Positions 33,065-42,134 of a stretch of DNA of 64,000 bases are shown in pieces. The DNA lies in NCBI GenBank assembly GCA_965240325.2, contig OZ251226.1, positions 2,294,001 through 2,358,000 on the forward strand, given 5' to 3'. Every line of letters begins with the position of its first letter. Positions within the stretch are counted from its first letter, which is position 1. Below the pieces are notes generated by a model. It saw nothing but the letters and a program-made list of their open reading frames with translations. It searched no databases and had not been told where the DNA came from. The position numbers and the translations under genes are program-made. This stretch comes from Rebecca billardiae RCC1528 (Eukaryota; Haptophyta).

Positions 33065-33855
33065 GTGATTGGCTGGTTCGCTACGCACAGTCCCACTAAG
33101 ATTACGAAAGTAGATTCAACCGAGACGACTACGTGTCCTCCCCGGCCGGCCGACGACCGGCCCAGCCGTGCTCCGTGCTCGGGCGGTGCGCAGTGCGGCG
33201 CGCGCCTAGCGCCTGGACAGTGGACTCCAAGTCACGTCATTGACATCGCAGCGCTCCTGACCACTGGCAGTGCGCCGGCATCATGCAACATCATGCCATC
33301 ATATATATTATAATTTGCTATAGAAGTGCCCAACATTTTCTTCGGCCTAGCCGGCCGGGCCTATTGAAAGAGAAAGCACTGGCAGCGGAGGGCTCTGCCC
33401 CCACTCCCCAGGCTGCGCCCCCCGCGCCTGCGCGGCCGGCGGACCTGGCAACATAGTTTATTAGTTAATCAGTAAGCAGTCGTACACTATTAGGAAACGA
33501 GTGCTCAAGACTCGATCCATAGGCGCTCGGGCGCTACCGAGCGGACCCTAATAAGAAACCGAGACTAGCCGTGTCGCGATATCTTACGGAATACGGCTCA
33601 GCAGTCTCTCGCCGGTGAGTCGGTGACAATTTCGTCTTTAGACTGTATACGTCGTAATATTTTAACTTATTATTAGGTTATTCGGTTTCTTATTATTTCT
33701 GCTAGGCCAAAACATTAACATCCCACGACTGGACACTGCCACTGGTACGTGGTATACTGATGCATGTACGATGCGGGCGGCCGCGTGCAGCGCGCGCGGT
33801 CACGAGCCACGGCCAGCGGCAGGTCGCGGCGCACGGGCGCGGGCGGCGGGGCTCG

Positions 33856-35478
33856 TCACGCATGTCGGCGGATCGAGAGTAGCACAGTCGGAGCCGACCA
33901 GTGTGAGAGCAGCTCTATGACGCCGTCAAGGCCGAGCTCCGCCACGTCGAACGGCCCGACCGCGAGGAGCTCGTCACCGACGAGAACGGCGCCGCTCTCC
34001 TTGGCGGCACCGCCGTCGACAAGGCCGGCGACGACCACGCCGCGATCGCCCGGGAGCGTCGCGGCCGCCGCGACCGAGCGCAAGCGCCGCTTCGACCCCT
34101 CGTTGCCGCGCTCGCGGGCGAGCGTCGACGCTCGGAGCTCGCGCGCGTGCTCGTCATCCTCCTCCAGCACAAGCCCGAGCGGCATGCGCAGCTCCAGCTC
34201 GATCAGCTCCCCTCCCTCAACGCTGCCAGGGCCCACGAGCGCGACGCCTCGCCCGCCGCCGCCGCTGTCGCTCTCGGGCGGAAGAGTGGACGGCGGCGGC
34301 AGCATGAAGTCGTCGATGTAGCACGCGCCGTCCGGGTCCACCGGCCCAGCGCTCGAGTCGCCGACCGAGCACGAAGGGCCGAGGTAGGGGCCGGCGAGTG
34401 CCTCGGTCGGCGTGAGTCGTCGCTCCGGGCGGCGCTCGAGCAGCGCGCGAAGCAGCCGCCACGCCAGCCGCCCCTCGATGGCGCCGTCGTACAGCTCGAG
34501 CCCACGCGCCCAGCGCGCGGCGTCCTCCGGCCGCACCTCGTCGTCGCCGGCGAGCACGCTGCTGGCCAGCCACCGCTCCACATCGCCACCCGCGCGCGCC
34601 AGGGCCGCGCGGAAGTCTCGAAGCGCGTCTTCAGTCGGGCCCTGCAGCGCCGGCATCACGCAGCGCAGCCACACGATCGCGGCCGAGTACGAGTCGTAGG
34701 CAAACGGGACGCGCTCGTCGAGGAACTGCTCCGGAGGGGCGTACAGCACCGAGCACGGCGCGCGATCCGCGCTGTACCCCGTGCGCTTCGAGAAGAGCCC
34801 GCCCGGCTGGCACGCAGAACCAAAGTCAATCAGCCGGAGGCTTCCGGTCGTCTCGTCGACGAGAAGATTCTCAGGCTTCACGTCGCGGTGCACGATGCCG
34901 CAGGCGTGGGCCGCGGCGCAGCACTCGAGGATCTCACGCAGGACCGTGCGCATGAGCTCGCGCACGTCGCCAGGCCGCACGCCTAGCGCGGTCGCGAGCT
35001 GGGCGCGCCCGTCGCCGCTGGGCGACACAAGGTAGTCCTGCAGCGTCCGAGCGCCGCACGCCTCCCACACGAGATAGTGCACTCCGTCGACGTCGGCGCC
35101 GCCAAGGTACGGCGCTAGGTGCAACGAGCCCGCACTTGCGCCCGCAAGCGCGTTGTTAAGGTCCTCCTCCACCGCGAGGTACTCCTTGGCAAGCTTGTCC
35201 TCCGGGTGCGCCCACTTGGCCACGGCGGCAATCGAACCGAGCTGCGCCCAGCGGACGGCGCCGTACGTGCCGGAACCGATGGGATCCCCGAGGCTCAGAG
35301 CCGTGCGGTCAATCTTGCGCGGCGGAGGGGAGGCCCACAGCGCGAGCCCGAGTGCCCCGGGGGCTCCGACTACCAGTAGCGCACACACGAGGAGCGCCGG
35401 CGCGACGGCAATTGCTGGTTCGCGCGCCCGCGCGGGCCGGGGCCCGCCGCGCGCCGCCTGGCTGGTACTCTCCGCCAT
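33856..35478 (-). CDS. Membrane-anchored Ser/Thr kinase with C-terminal PDZ domain
   Basis: A single-exon gene of 540 residues, start at the ATG at 35478. One hydrophobic segment (residues ~22-49, AVAPALLVCALLVVGAPGAL) follows an Arg-rich N-terminus, so the protein is anchored or secreted to an organelle membrane. The kinase domain is complete: GSGTYGAV glycine loop, Lys88 in AVAKW, HRDVKPENLL, IDFGSAC and an APPEQF box. The last ~100 residues form a PDZ-like fold: an opening MPLGLVLEEDDEHA, GVVVAGLVDGGAA, and VGDELLAVG, with the carboxylate loop replaced by PLGL. The layout, one membrane helix then a kinase, resembles STT7/STN8 thylakoid kinases, but the PDZ domain is not part of those families and there is no clear transit peptide. 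Substrate unknown. Confidence 0.8.
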   Translation of the reverse strand: MAESTSQAARGGPRPARAREPAIAVAPALLVCALLVVGAPGALGLALWASPPPRKIDRTALSLGDPIGSGTYGAVRWAQLGSIAAVAKWAHPEDKLAKEYLAVEEDLNNALAGASAGSLHLAPYLGGADVDGVHYLVWEACGARTLQDYLVSPSGDGRAQLATALGVRPGDVRELMRTVLREILECCAAAHACGIVHRDVKPENLLVDETTGSLRLIDFGSACQPGGLFSKRTGYSADRAPCSVLYAPPEQFLDERVPFAYDSYSAAIVWLRCVMPALQGPTEDALRDFRAALARAGGDVERWLASSVLAGDDEVRPEDAARWARGLELYDGAIEGRLAWRLLRALLERRPERRLTPTEALAGPYLGPSCSVGDSSAGPVDPDGACYIDDFMLPPPSTLPPESDSGGGGRGVALVGPGSVEGGELIELELRMPLGLVLEEDDEHARELRASTLARERGNEGSKRRLRSVAAAATLPGDRGVVVAGLVDGGAAKESGAVLVGDELLAVGPFDVAELGLDGVIELLSHWSAPTVLLSIRRHA

Positions 35479-35591
35479 CGCACTCGCTTCACGCGAGGCC
35501 GCCGCCGACTCGCCGAGGTATGGTACGATGGCGGCGCAGTCCGGAGGAGAGTACCGGACTGGCGCCCGCAAATAATCATAATAATAAAGCA

Positions 35592-35862
35592 AATCTCGCC
35601 TGCTTGAGCTGTGTGCGTCTCCTATTCTTAGTATTAGTAAACTGTATCTCGCCTGCCTGAGCTGTGTGCGTCTCGTATCTGAGTAAACTGTAGTATTTGA
35701 TTTTAAAAATACATCATTACATGCAACTGGTCCCCTCCCCTCCAGCAACAATTAGATACGTTATTACGTACGTCCAAGGGCCGTGGTACGTCGTACAGTT
35801 TTCAGTACAGTAGTTTACTAATAAGAATAAGAGACGCACGCAGCTCAGGCAGGCGAGATACA
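35592..35862. repeat. R2 repeat cluster
   Basis: Two adjacent minus-strand copies (35592-35645, 35646-35692) form a direct tandem. A plus-strand copy at 35811-35862 faces them. The core is CTCGCCTGCCTGAGCTGTGT followed by GCGTCT and an AGTAAACTGTA end. The isolated fourth copy is at 31651-31697, so two copies bracket the region 31.6-35.9 kb with outward symmetry. Confidence 0.85.
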
Positions 35863-36755
35863 GTCGTACCCTCGTTATTTGGCGAATAGTAATACCAGCT
35901 CAGTCACTGATTGAGGCCCACTGCTGGACATGCTACTCAGTTACTGTCAAATAGCCCTTGGTGGGTATCAGGGTATGAGCTGGGCAGGTGTGTGGGCAAA
36001 GGAGGTATTTGATGGTCCTTTGGTGTGGGCTTGCTCAGGGCTGAGTCAGTCAGAAAAATTGAGCCAGCAGGGCCAGGTGCGCTGCCGCAACCGCCCGTGA
36101 GTCGTGACAGATTATTAACGCAGTGACACTGACAGTTGGCAGGTGCTGTGATGACAGTGTCAGTGAGTGCTGGACCGCACCACTCAGTCACATTCGCTTG
36201 AGTAGTCTTTACGTTCCTAGGTCACCACGATGGCAGACAGGGAATTGGAAATTCACGCCATCAGCAGGCAGTGGCCGATGATGGGAATGGTTGGATTGGG
36301 AGTGTCACACTAACCGGCAGCAGTGATTGGGCGACTTGGCTCTACGGTCTACCTAGTTGGGTGGCCTTTGATAGTACCGTGCCTAGCAGCCGCCAGCCTA
36401 GCAGTACAGCCTGGCGTGAGCAGTGCGATCCGCACTCATCCGGATCACAGACTGAGCGCGTAGTGAGTGACTCACTCACAGCAGTCAACAGACGGCCAGT
36501 CGGCCACGCAGTCACATCCGAGCCTGGCCTGCTTCTGTCTTAAAGTGCCGTGCCCTGACCGTGAGGCCTGAGGAGTCCTCCAGTTGTCGGCCCGCCCGTC
36601 GGATGAAGTCATGATGAATGGGTGCAGCTCGACCGAATGGAGAGTGCTGAGGCCGCAGATGTCCGCCATGCAAGCCTAGGCAAAGGGGCAGTGCTCACCG
36701 ATTGAATGGCGATTGGCAATTGTAATTGTGGCAATTGTAATTTTCGAGGGGACAA

Positions 36756-36900
36756 ATTCTATGATTTATAATTATAACGACACAGGAGTAGGACGGCGCA
36801 GGTCCGTCCTGACTCGTCGGCGGCAGTGCCCGATCGTAGACAAGTCGGCGTTGGTGGCAGAGCACCGCCTGCACCGCGATCGAATGGCTGGAGGACTGCA
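36756..36900 (+). repeat. Full-length solo R1 copy
   Basis: It begins ATTCTATGATTTATAATTAT (with an extra ATAATT against the other copies) and continues through GTAGGACGGCG, GCGGCAGTGCCCGATCG and GGTGGCAGAGCACCGCCTGC, parallel to the right arm of the inverted pair at 32850. It is about 145 bp long and defines the unit length of the family. Confidence 0.8.
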
Positions 36901-38471
36901 ATGTCCACCGAGCAACACGGTTATTCTTGGTATTTTCTATAGTTTCTATATTTCGATCATGCCCGAGTGAACGACTATGAAGGCTGTGCAGGATGGAGAC
37001 CGGCGCGCGGCGCGCACGTGCGCTTGCGGAGCGCGTGGATTTGCCTACGGTCCGTGCTAACGCGCGTGCGCTGAGGCCGCACGCCGCCTCCTCGTCGCGG
37101 GATGACGTGTGACCCAAGCCAACGGGCGTAGGTCCCCGCCGTGTCCAAAACGTGCCGCGCACCGGGGAGAGCGAGTGGCGTGTGCGGTGTGCGCCGGTAG
37201 GCGCTTTGCGTGTGCTGCCCAATAGGGTGGTCTACCACGCCCGCACCAAATCGCGTCTCAAGAACACTTACACTTCGCGGGGCTGCGCGGACGGCGCGCA
37301 TCGCATGCCGGAGCAGTGCCATTTCGTTGTGCTTTGACGCCGGAGGAGACATCGGAAGGAATGAGTGAGCTGTGCATGACTGACGCCAGCCAGAGGACGC
37401 ATATGCCGTGGTATTGAAGCCATCTCTCTCGACCATCGTAGAGCGCGCTTACCGACTTCAACTGGCGCCTTGGGCGCGCGCTCCTTGCAGGCCCATATCG
37501 CCCATGCCGTGAACGGCTGGGTGCATGCTCCAGTCGACAGTCGTCGGCCTCGTTGACGGACTTGACCGGCGTCACCGTGTCGGCTTCCGCTGTTCAGAAT
37601 GTCAGTTGTCACCTTGCTGCTGTGCCGACTGGCACTTGTGCACCTCAGCCAGTAGTACGGCCGCGGCACTGCTCGCGATCTCTACGGAGGACACCAATAT
37701 GCCTTCGCGCATCGGCATCTCGCTGCCTGCGGCGACCAGGCTCATGCATGGCTACGATCGGCCGTCTGTCTGATGCGCCGAGAATCATGCACGCATACTG
37801 TACTGGAGAGCGTGCGATGTAGGATGGCGCGGCAACCTGCCACCGTCACCGTGAGCCTTACGCACGTTAAAACAAATAAACTGTAGTGCTGTCACAGCGT
37901 GGCAGGAGCGGCTGGAGGTGCGGCGCGCAGCGCAGGAATGCACATGCTGCTCACGCGCCGCTACTCATCCGCCGCGCGCCGCATCAGCTTGAGCTCGCAA
38001 TTGCATGGCTGCAGAAGCGCGAGGCGGGCCGTGTCTGGTCTCTTGCTGGTGGCGGTTGGAAGGTTTAGTCATAACAGTGGCACTTTTGGAGCGCGTGCAG
38101 CGGTGGATGAAGCGGCGCGGTAGAACAGCGCAATTGGAAGATGCAGCGCATTCCCGAATATTCTCGGGTACTGTGCGAACAATCTCATCAAATCCAATTC
38201 ATGATGATGACCGAAAACGCTCATTTTCGAATTTCGATCATGCGTTTTGATGATGGGGTGCCATTATGTCACACACCCAAACATCATTCGGTTCATGCTG
38301 TCGTGAGCCACCCAAAACTAATCATTGTACGAAGTTACGACCGAATTGATGCGTTATTACCCAAGATTTACCTGGACGCATCCACTTCGATTTGCCAAGC
38401 GCTCGCGGTCGTCGGGGGACCGAGTGAGTGCTTCGACCCTGAGCACGATCCACGGGCCCTGGCCCCTGGCC

Positions 38472-40397
38472 ATGGGCGCACAGCGGCGACGCGTGTGGTC
38501 AGAGGACGAGGACAAGCTCCTTCGTGAACTGGTCGAGCAGTACGGCGACGATTCGCAGTGGAATGCCATCTCGCGGCGGCACGGGACACGCAGCGAGTGG
38601 CAGTGCCGCGAGCGCTGGAGGAACCATCTGCGTCCCGGGGTGAACAAGGACCCTTGGACCGAGGAGGAGGACGCACTCATCTTGCAGGGGGTGCATCAGC
38701 ACAATATGGCACGCGCTCTTCGCGCGCGCGCTCGGCGTATCGCCATGTTCCATGCGCTCGCGCCTGTGTTTGGACTGTTGTTGACAGTAGGGCTGACCGC
38801 GCGTGGCGCTTCGTCCGACCCCTGCTCCTCCCTCGCGCGCCGCATACCGCAGCGCTGGAAGCAGCTATCCTTCGTGCTCCCCGGTCGAAACGGGCACTGC
38901 ATCAAGAACAGGTACTTCGCCATCTGCAAGAAGCGGGGGCCGGCGGCCGCCGCGCGCAGGCACGCGGCACGTGGTCCGATTGTCGTCTTGCCCACCGGCA
39001 CGTCGTGGCAGACGATGAGCTCCGCCTCGCCTCCCGTGCAGGGAATCGTGGTCAACTCTAGCTCAGCGCTCGGGCCGGCAGGTGCACGTGTGGTCGACGG
39101 CACGGCATCAGCGCGACCGCCCGATCCGTGCGGCATCCTATTGGGCGCCGCAAGTGCCGCTTGTCAGCACCTCGCGTTGGCAGACGCGGCTGCGAGCGTG
39201 CGAGCGTCGGTCCCGGCCTCGGTTGCCGCCGGGCTGGGCTGTGATCCTGTTGGGACGGGCAGCATCTCGCAGAGCGTCCGCGCCAAGGTGCTGCATCTGG
39301 CGACTACGCAGCCCCCGGCACCGCTGGCGATGGCCCTCCGTGTCGCCGAGCATGAGCTGCCGGGACGGGCGCTCGCGTCCGCAGTGCTGCCGGCCTTAGC
39401 ATCATCAGTGGACGGAGCAGCAGTCGGCGGTGGCGACGGTGTGCTCGTTGGCGGCGGAAGTCTCGACGAGTGGTCGCGTGATGCGGCACTGCAGCCGCTG
39501 CTGCCTTCGATGCAGCAGGCTTGCACGCCGCGCCCGACGGCTTCTTCTCAGCATCGATGCGCCGCGAGCTCGTGGCCATATGCTCTCCGGCGGGCCGGCG
39601 GGCCGGCGGTGTCCGCGATCGCGACCGGCCGCGGAGAGAGCGGCGCACCGCACCTATGGAGCGGAGCGCCAGCGCAGACCCTTCGCACGGCTCCCGGGCT
39701 CGGCGCGACTTTGGCATGCCCACCTCGCCCACCGCACCCTACCGGCCGCTTCAGCGCCGCCAGCGCACAGCACGCGCCGCCCGAGCAGCTGCTCTTTCCT
39801 GACGCCCGCGCACCCATGCTCCCAGAGCAGGAGGACGCCATGGCTGCCGCCCTTATCTCGCGGCTCGGCTCCAACCGGAAAGGGCTGCGTCAGGCGACCT
39901 CCATGCGGCCATACGCTCCCATCCTCGGCGATGAGCTCGCAGATCTGCGCGAGGCACTGACCGGCGATGATCTGGCACATCTGCGCGAGGCTCTGACCCT
40001 TCGGGGCGACGTTGCGCACCGGTCTGCTTCGTGGCTCGACATGCGCGACCGTGATGATCTCCCGGCGGCGCTGCCGTGGAACCGAGTCGAAGCGGCGCCT
40101 GATACGCCCTTGCCCGACACGTGGGCTGCCGCGTGGTCGGCGCGCGAGCAGCTTCTCCTGAATCGCGATCGCACTTGGCTCTCCGAGGCGGCCTGCTATC
40201 AGCGCTGCGCAGGCGCCGGGCAGCCTCAGCCAGGCGGTGCGATGGATTCGCATGCGCAGTGGCCCGGCGCAGCGGCTGATGCGACCGCATCTGCGCTGCC
40301 TGGGGCCGTGCCCTATGCCGATCATTACCACCTCCATGTCCATCCTGCCGCCCGAGGAGGTTCCCTCGGCAGCACTACGTGGGGCCCGCCGCATTGA
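38472..40397 (+). CDS. R2R3-type MYB transcription factor
   Basis: About 593 residues if a 144-nt intron at 38709-38852 is removed, 641 if it is not. The R2 repeat starts at RRRVWSEDEDKLLRELVEQ and has QWNAISRRHGTRSEWQCRER then W; R3 starts DPWTEEEDALILQGVHQHNM and, after the proposed intron, continues RWKQLSFVLPGRNGHCIKNR. Only with the intron removed is the spacing from the acidic helix to the second Trp normal, so the intron is likely; its donor is GC (ATG/GCACGC) and its acceptor CCGCAG. The rest is Ala/Pro/Ser-rich and disordered, with a duplicated 11-residue unit (DLREALTGDDLAHLREALT). The start at 38472 follows the family; an upstream in-frame ATG is at 38325. DNA-binding regulator, targets unknown. 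Confidence 0.8.
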   Translation: MGAQRRRVWSEDEDKLLRELVEQYGDDSQWNAISRRHGTRSEWQCRERWRNHLRPGVNKDPWTEEEDALILQGVHQHNMARALRARARRIAMFHALAPVFGLLLTVGLTARGASSDPCSSLARRIPQRWKQLSFVLPGRNGHCIKNRYFAICKKRGPAAAARRHAARGPIVVLPTGTSWQTMSSASPPVQGIVVNSSSALGPAGARVVDGTASARPPDPCGILLGAASAACQHLALADAAASVRASVPASVAAGLGCDPVGTGSISQSVRAKVLHLATTQPPAPLAMALRVAEHELPGRALASAVLPALASSVDGAAVGGGDGVLVGGGSLDEWSRDAALQPLLPSMQQACTPRPTASSQHRCAASSWPYALRRAGGPAVSAIATGRGESGAPHLWSGAPAQTLRTAPGLGATLACPPRPPHPTGRFSAASAQHAPPEQLLFPDARAPMLPEQEDAMAAALISRLGSNRKGLRQATSMRPYAPILGDELADLREALTGDDLAHLREALTLRGDVAHRSASWLDMRDRDDLPAALPWNRVEAAPDTPLPDTWAAAWSAREQLLLNRDRTWLSEAACYQRCAGAGQPQPGGAMDSHAQWPGAAADATASALPGAVPYADHYHLHVHPAARGGSLGSTTWGPPH

Positions 40398-40476
40398 TGA
40401 GTCGGTGGACCTGGAACCCACAGCAGAATTGATGACCAGCATCGCGCTGACGCATTGATGTGCCGCGATTATTTTT

Positions 40477-40522
40477 ATACATACATACATACATACATAC
40501 ATACATACATACATACATACAT

Positions 40523-40554
<32 letters not shown>

Positions 40555-40645
40555 TACACACACACGACACACTGACACACGTGAGTAACACACACACACA
40601 CACGTGGTCACGTGTGCCAGTGTGTGTGTGTGTGTGTGTGTGTGT
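40477..40645. repeat. (ATAC)n, (CA)n, (TG)n microsatellite cluster
   Basis: ATAC repeats run to about 40540, followed by CA repeats (40541-40602, interrupted) and a pure TG run at about 40619-40645. CA and TG arms face each other and could pair. The cluster starts some 80 bp beyond the MYB stop codon. Confidence 0.92.
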
Positions 40646-40797
40646 CGGAGGAGTTGAAGAGCCCGAAACGACTGATGAGCTAAATATATCGGTTCGCGCG
40701 CCCGAAACCGGAAACGACTGAGCTCACGGTGAGCTAAATTGGTTCATCGCGCGAACCGATTTAGCTCAGTCGTTTCGGGCGCTCTTCAACTCCTCCG
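40646..40797. repeat. Hairpin element, diverged copy
   Basis: Its ends are perfect complements: CGGAGGAGTTGAAGAGC at the left and GCTCTTCAACTCCTCCG at the right. The inner part carries rearranged copies of GTTTCGGGC, GACTGAGCTAAAT and GGTTCGCGCG, so this is a disrupted version of the cleaner hairpin at 41308-41391. Confidence 0.85.
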
Positions 40798-41307
40798 ACA
40801 TAACCGTAAGTCCCCTCGGTTCGGGACAACCTGCGAGGGGTTGTAAGCTAGTCCTGTCCAGTGTTCTGACGGATTTGTTGTCGAGGTTTTTCTCTCCCCG
40901 CCTGGTCTTCTCCCAGGTCAGTCCCGCCCTGCGTGCTCGTGAGCTCGTCTGCTCTTAGGAGTGGCTTCGTAGAGGCTCCGTCTTTTGTGGGCGGTGAGCC
41001 CTTCTTGCTGCTGTGGCTTTGTGAGGCTCTTTTTGTGTCTTTGTTGTTGACCCGGGCGACTGTACCCGGAGGTTGCGCGTCGCGGACCGTGCTCGTTTTT
41101 CTGTCGTCTTCTTTGTCGTGGTCATCTCCTTCGTGCTCCCCTCTTTTTTCGTTCGTCTTTTATTTGCCGACTCCTCGCTTTTCATTGGCCCCCCCGGAGC
41201 CGCGAGGCTCTTGCGAGGTCGAAAGCGCTTCGCGTGAAAGGCCAAGAGTTCTTATGCCCGCGTGTCGGTCGCTGGATTCGAACAGGTGACTTTACGGTTG
41301 ATGTGTT

Positions 41308-41391
41308 GGAGGAGTTGAAGAGCCCGAAACGACTGAGCTAAATTGGTTCGCGCGAACCGATTTAGCTCAGTCGTTTCGGGCTCTTCAACTC
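41308..41391. repeat. Near-perfect 84-bp palindrome
   Basis: GGAGGAGTTGAAGAGCCCGA... reads into GGTTCGCG, and its reverse complement follows immediately, so arms of about 40 bp meet at a central CGCG. The only arm mismatch seen is AATTGG against CCGATT. It is related to 40646-40797 and could form a cruciform. Confidence 0.9.
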
Positions 41392-41448
41392 GCGACAATA
41401 TATATGCATATATATATATATATACTATGTTACTATACTATACTATAT

Positions 41449-41513
41449 ACTCTACTCTACTCTACTCTACTCTACTCTACTCTACTCTACTCTACTCTAC
41501 TCTACTCTACTCT
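41449..41513. repeat. (TCTAC)n pentanucleotide repeat
   Basis: Thirteen or so perfect TCTAC units following an AT-rich stretch (TATACTATACTATAC). Direct reading. Confidence 0.95.
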
Positions 41514-42134
41514 ATACCCTCTCTATCTAGTCTCTCTGACGACTCCGTGTGATCCGATCCATCAGCACCGCGTAACCGCTTAGTCCGTCAGGTGCGGAGG
41601 CCGGCACCCGCGGCCGCGGCGCCACCGTCTGAGGGCACTGATGTTAGATGATAATATGACATTTTTTTATTGCCACTCCCGGCAGTCCCGCCCACTCCGC
41701 CTCCGGCATCAGCCTCCGGCGCGGATCGCGCGCGCTTTCGCGGGATCGCCGATCCGTGATCGGCCTGTCCGTGTCGGATGCGCCTGATGAAAGTCGTGGC
41801 AAGTCGGCGAGTAGTCCTTCGCGGACTTAATATAGCAGCTTGTTTGTGATGAATTGTGGGCCGCAGGCGGCAGGCGCAGACTTGTCAGACTAGTGCCAGT
41901 CAGAGTGGCGCCGCTCACACGCTTGGCGGCAGGCTCTGTCTGCGCCGAGCCGGTCCGAGTCACTCGGCCGTTCGGTTAGCAAGCTGCTGCGATGTTCAAA
42001 AGTGTGCTGTCACAACACACCCACAGGCGCGAGTTCACGACCGCTGTGCGTCGCCATTCGCAGCATCAACGATCCGACCGACAACCTGAGGCACAGGCGT
42101 CACACGTGTGCGCGAGCTTCCAGGACGGCTATAG

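Larger units (their letters stand above)
32457..33855. other. Intergenic, repeat family R1
   Basis: This contains the R1 inverted pair (32659-32934), a partial R1 copy (33031-33064) and AT-rich single-copy sequence up to the 3' end of the kinase-PDZ gene. No gene is supported. Confidence 0.55.
35479..38471. other. Intergenic, repeats R1 and R2, no clear gene
   Basis: Three R2 copies lie at 35592-35862 and one R1 copy at 36756-36900. The block 36975-37830 has overlapping open frames of up to 150 codons on both strands without any family signature. An Arg/Ser-rich frame at 37899-38123 looks like a mitochondrial presequence but leads nowhere. I cannot support a gene here; degraded genes or transposons are possible. 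Confidence 0.45.
40398..42134. other. Intergenic, microsatellites and hairpin element
   Basis: This contains several simple repeats and two palindromic hairpins listed separately. The block between the hairpins (40798-41307) is T-rich on the plus strand and unlike its surroundings in composition. Frames of about 118 codons (+) and 96 codons (-) in it show no family signature. 41710-42130 is unremarkable. Confidence 0.5.

Noticed and set aside
36975-37669. Overlapping minus-strand frames of 133-153 codons
   Set aside because: No motif, no splice signals joining them, and composition like non-coding DNA; a degraded transposon is possible but unsupported.
37899-38123. Frame resembling a mitochondrial presequence (RRYSSAARRISLSSQ)
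   Set aside because: No downstream exon continues it into a recognisable mature protein, and the flanks are not coding-like.
40933-41289. 118-codon plus-strand and 96-codon Lys-rich minus-strand frames in the block between the hairpins
   Set aside because: The block is a low-complexity T-rich/A-rich stretch that forces Ser/Leu/Phe or Lys/Thr translations; no domain can be seen.
41255-41300. A GTTCGAATCC-type T-loop sequence on the minus strand, possible tRNA
   Set aside because: The flanking bases do not form a five-pair T stem (CACCTG against CCAGCG) and no acceptor, D or anticodon arms fit around it.
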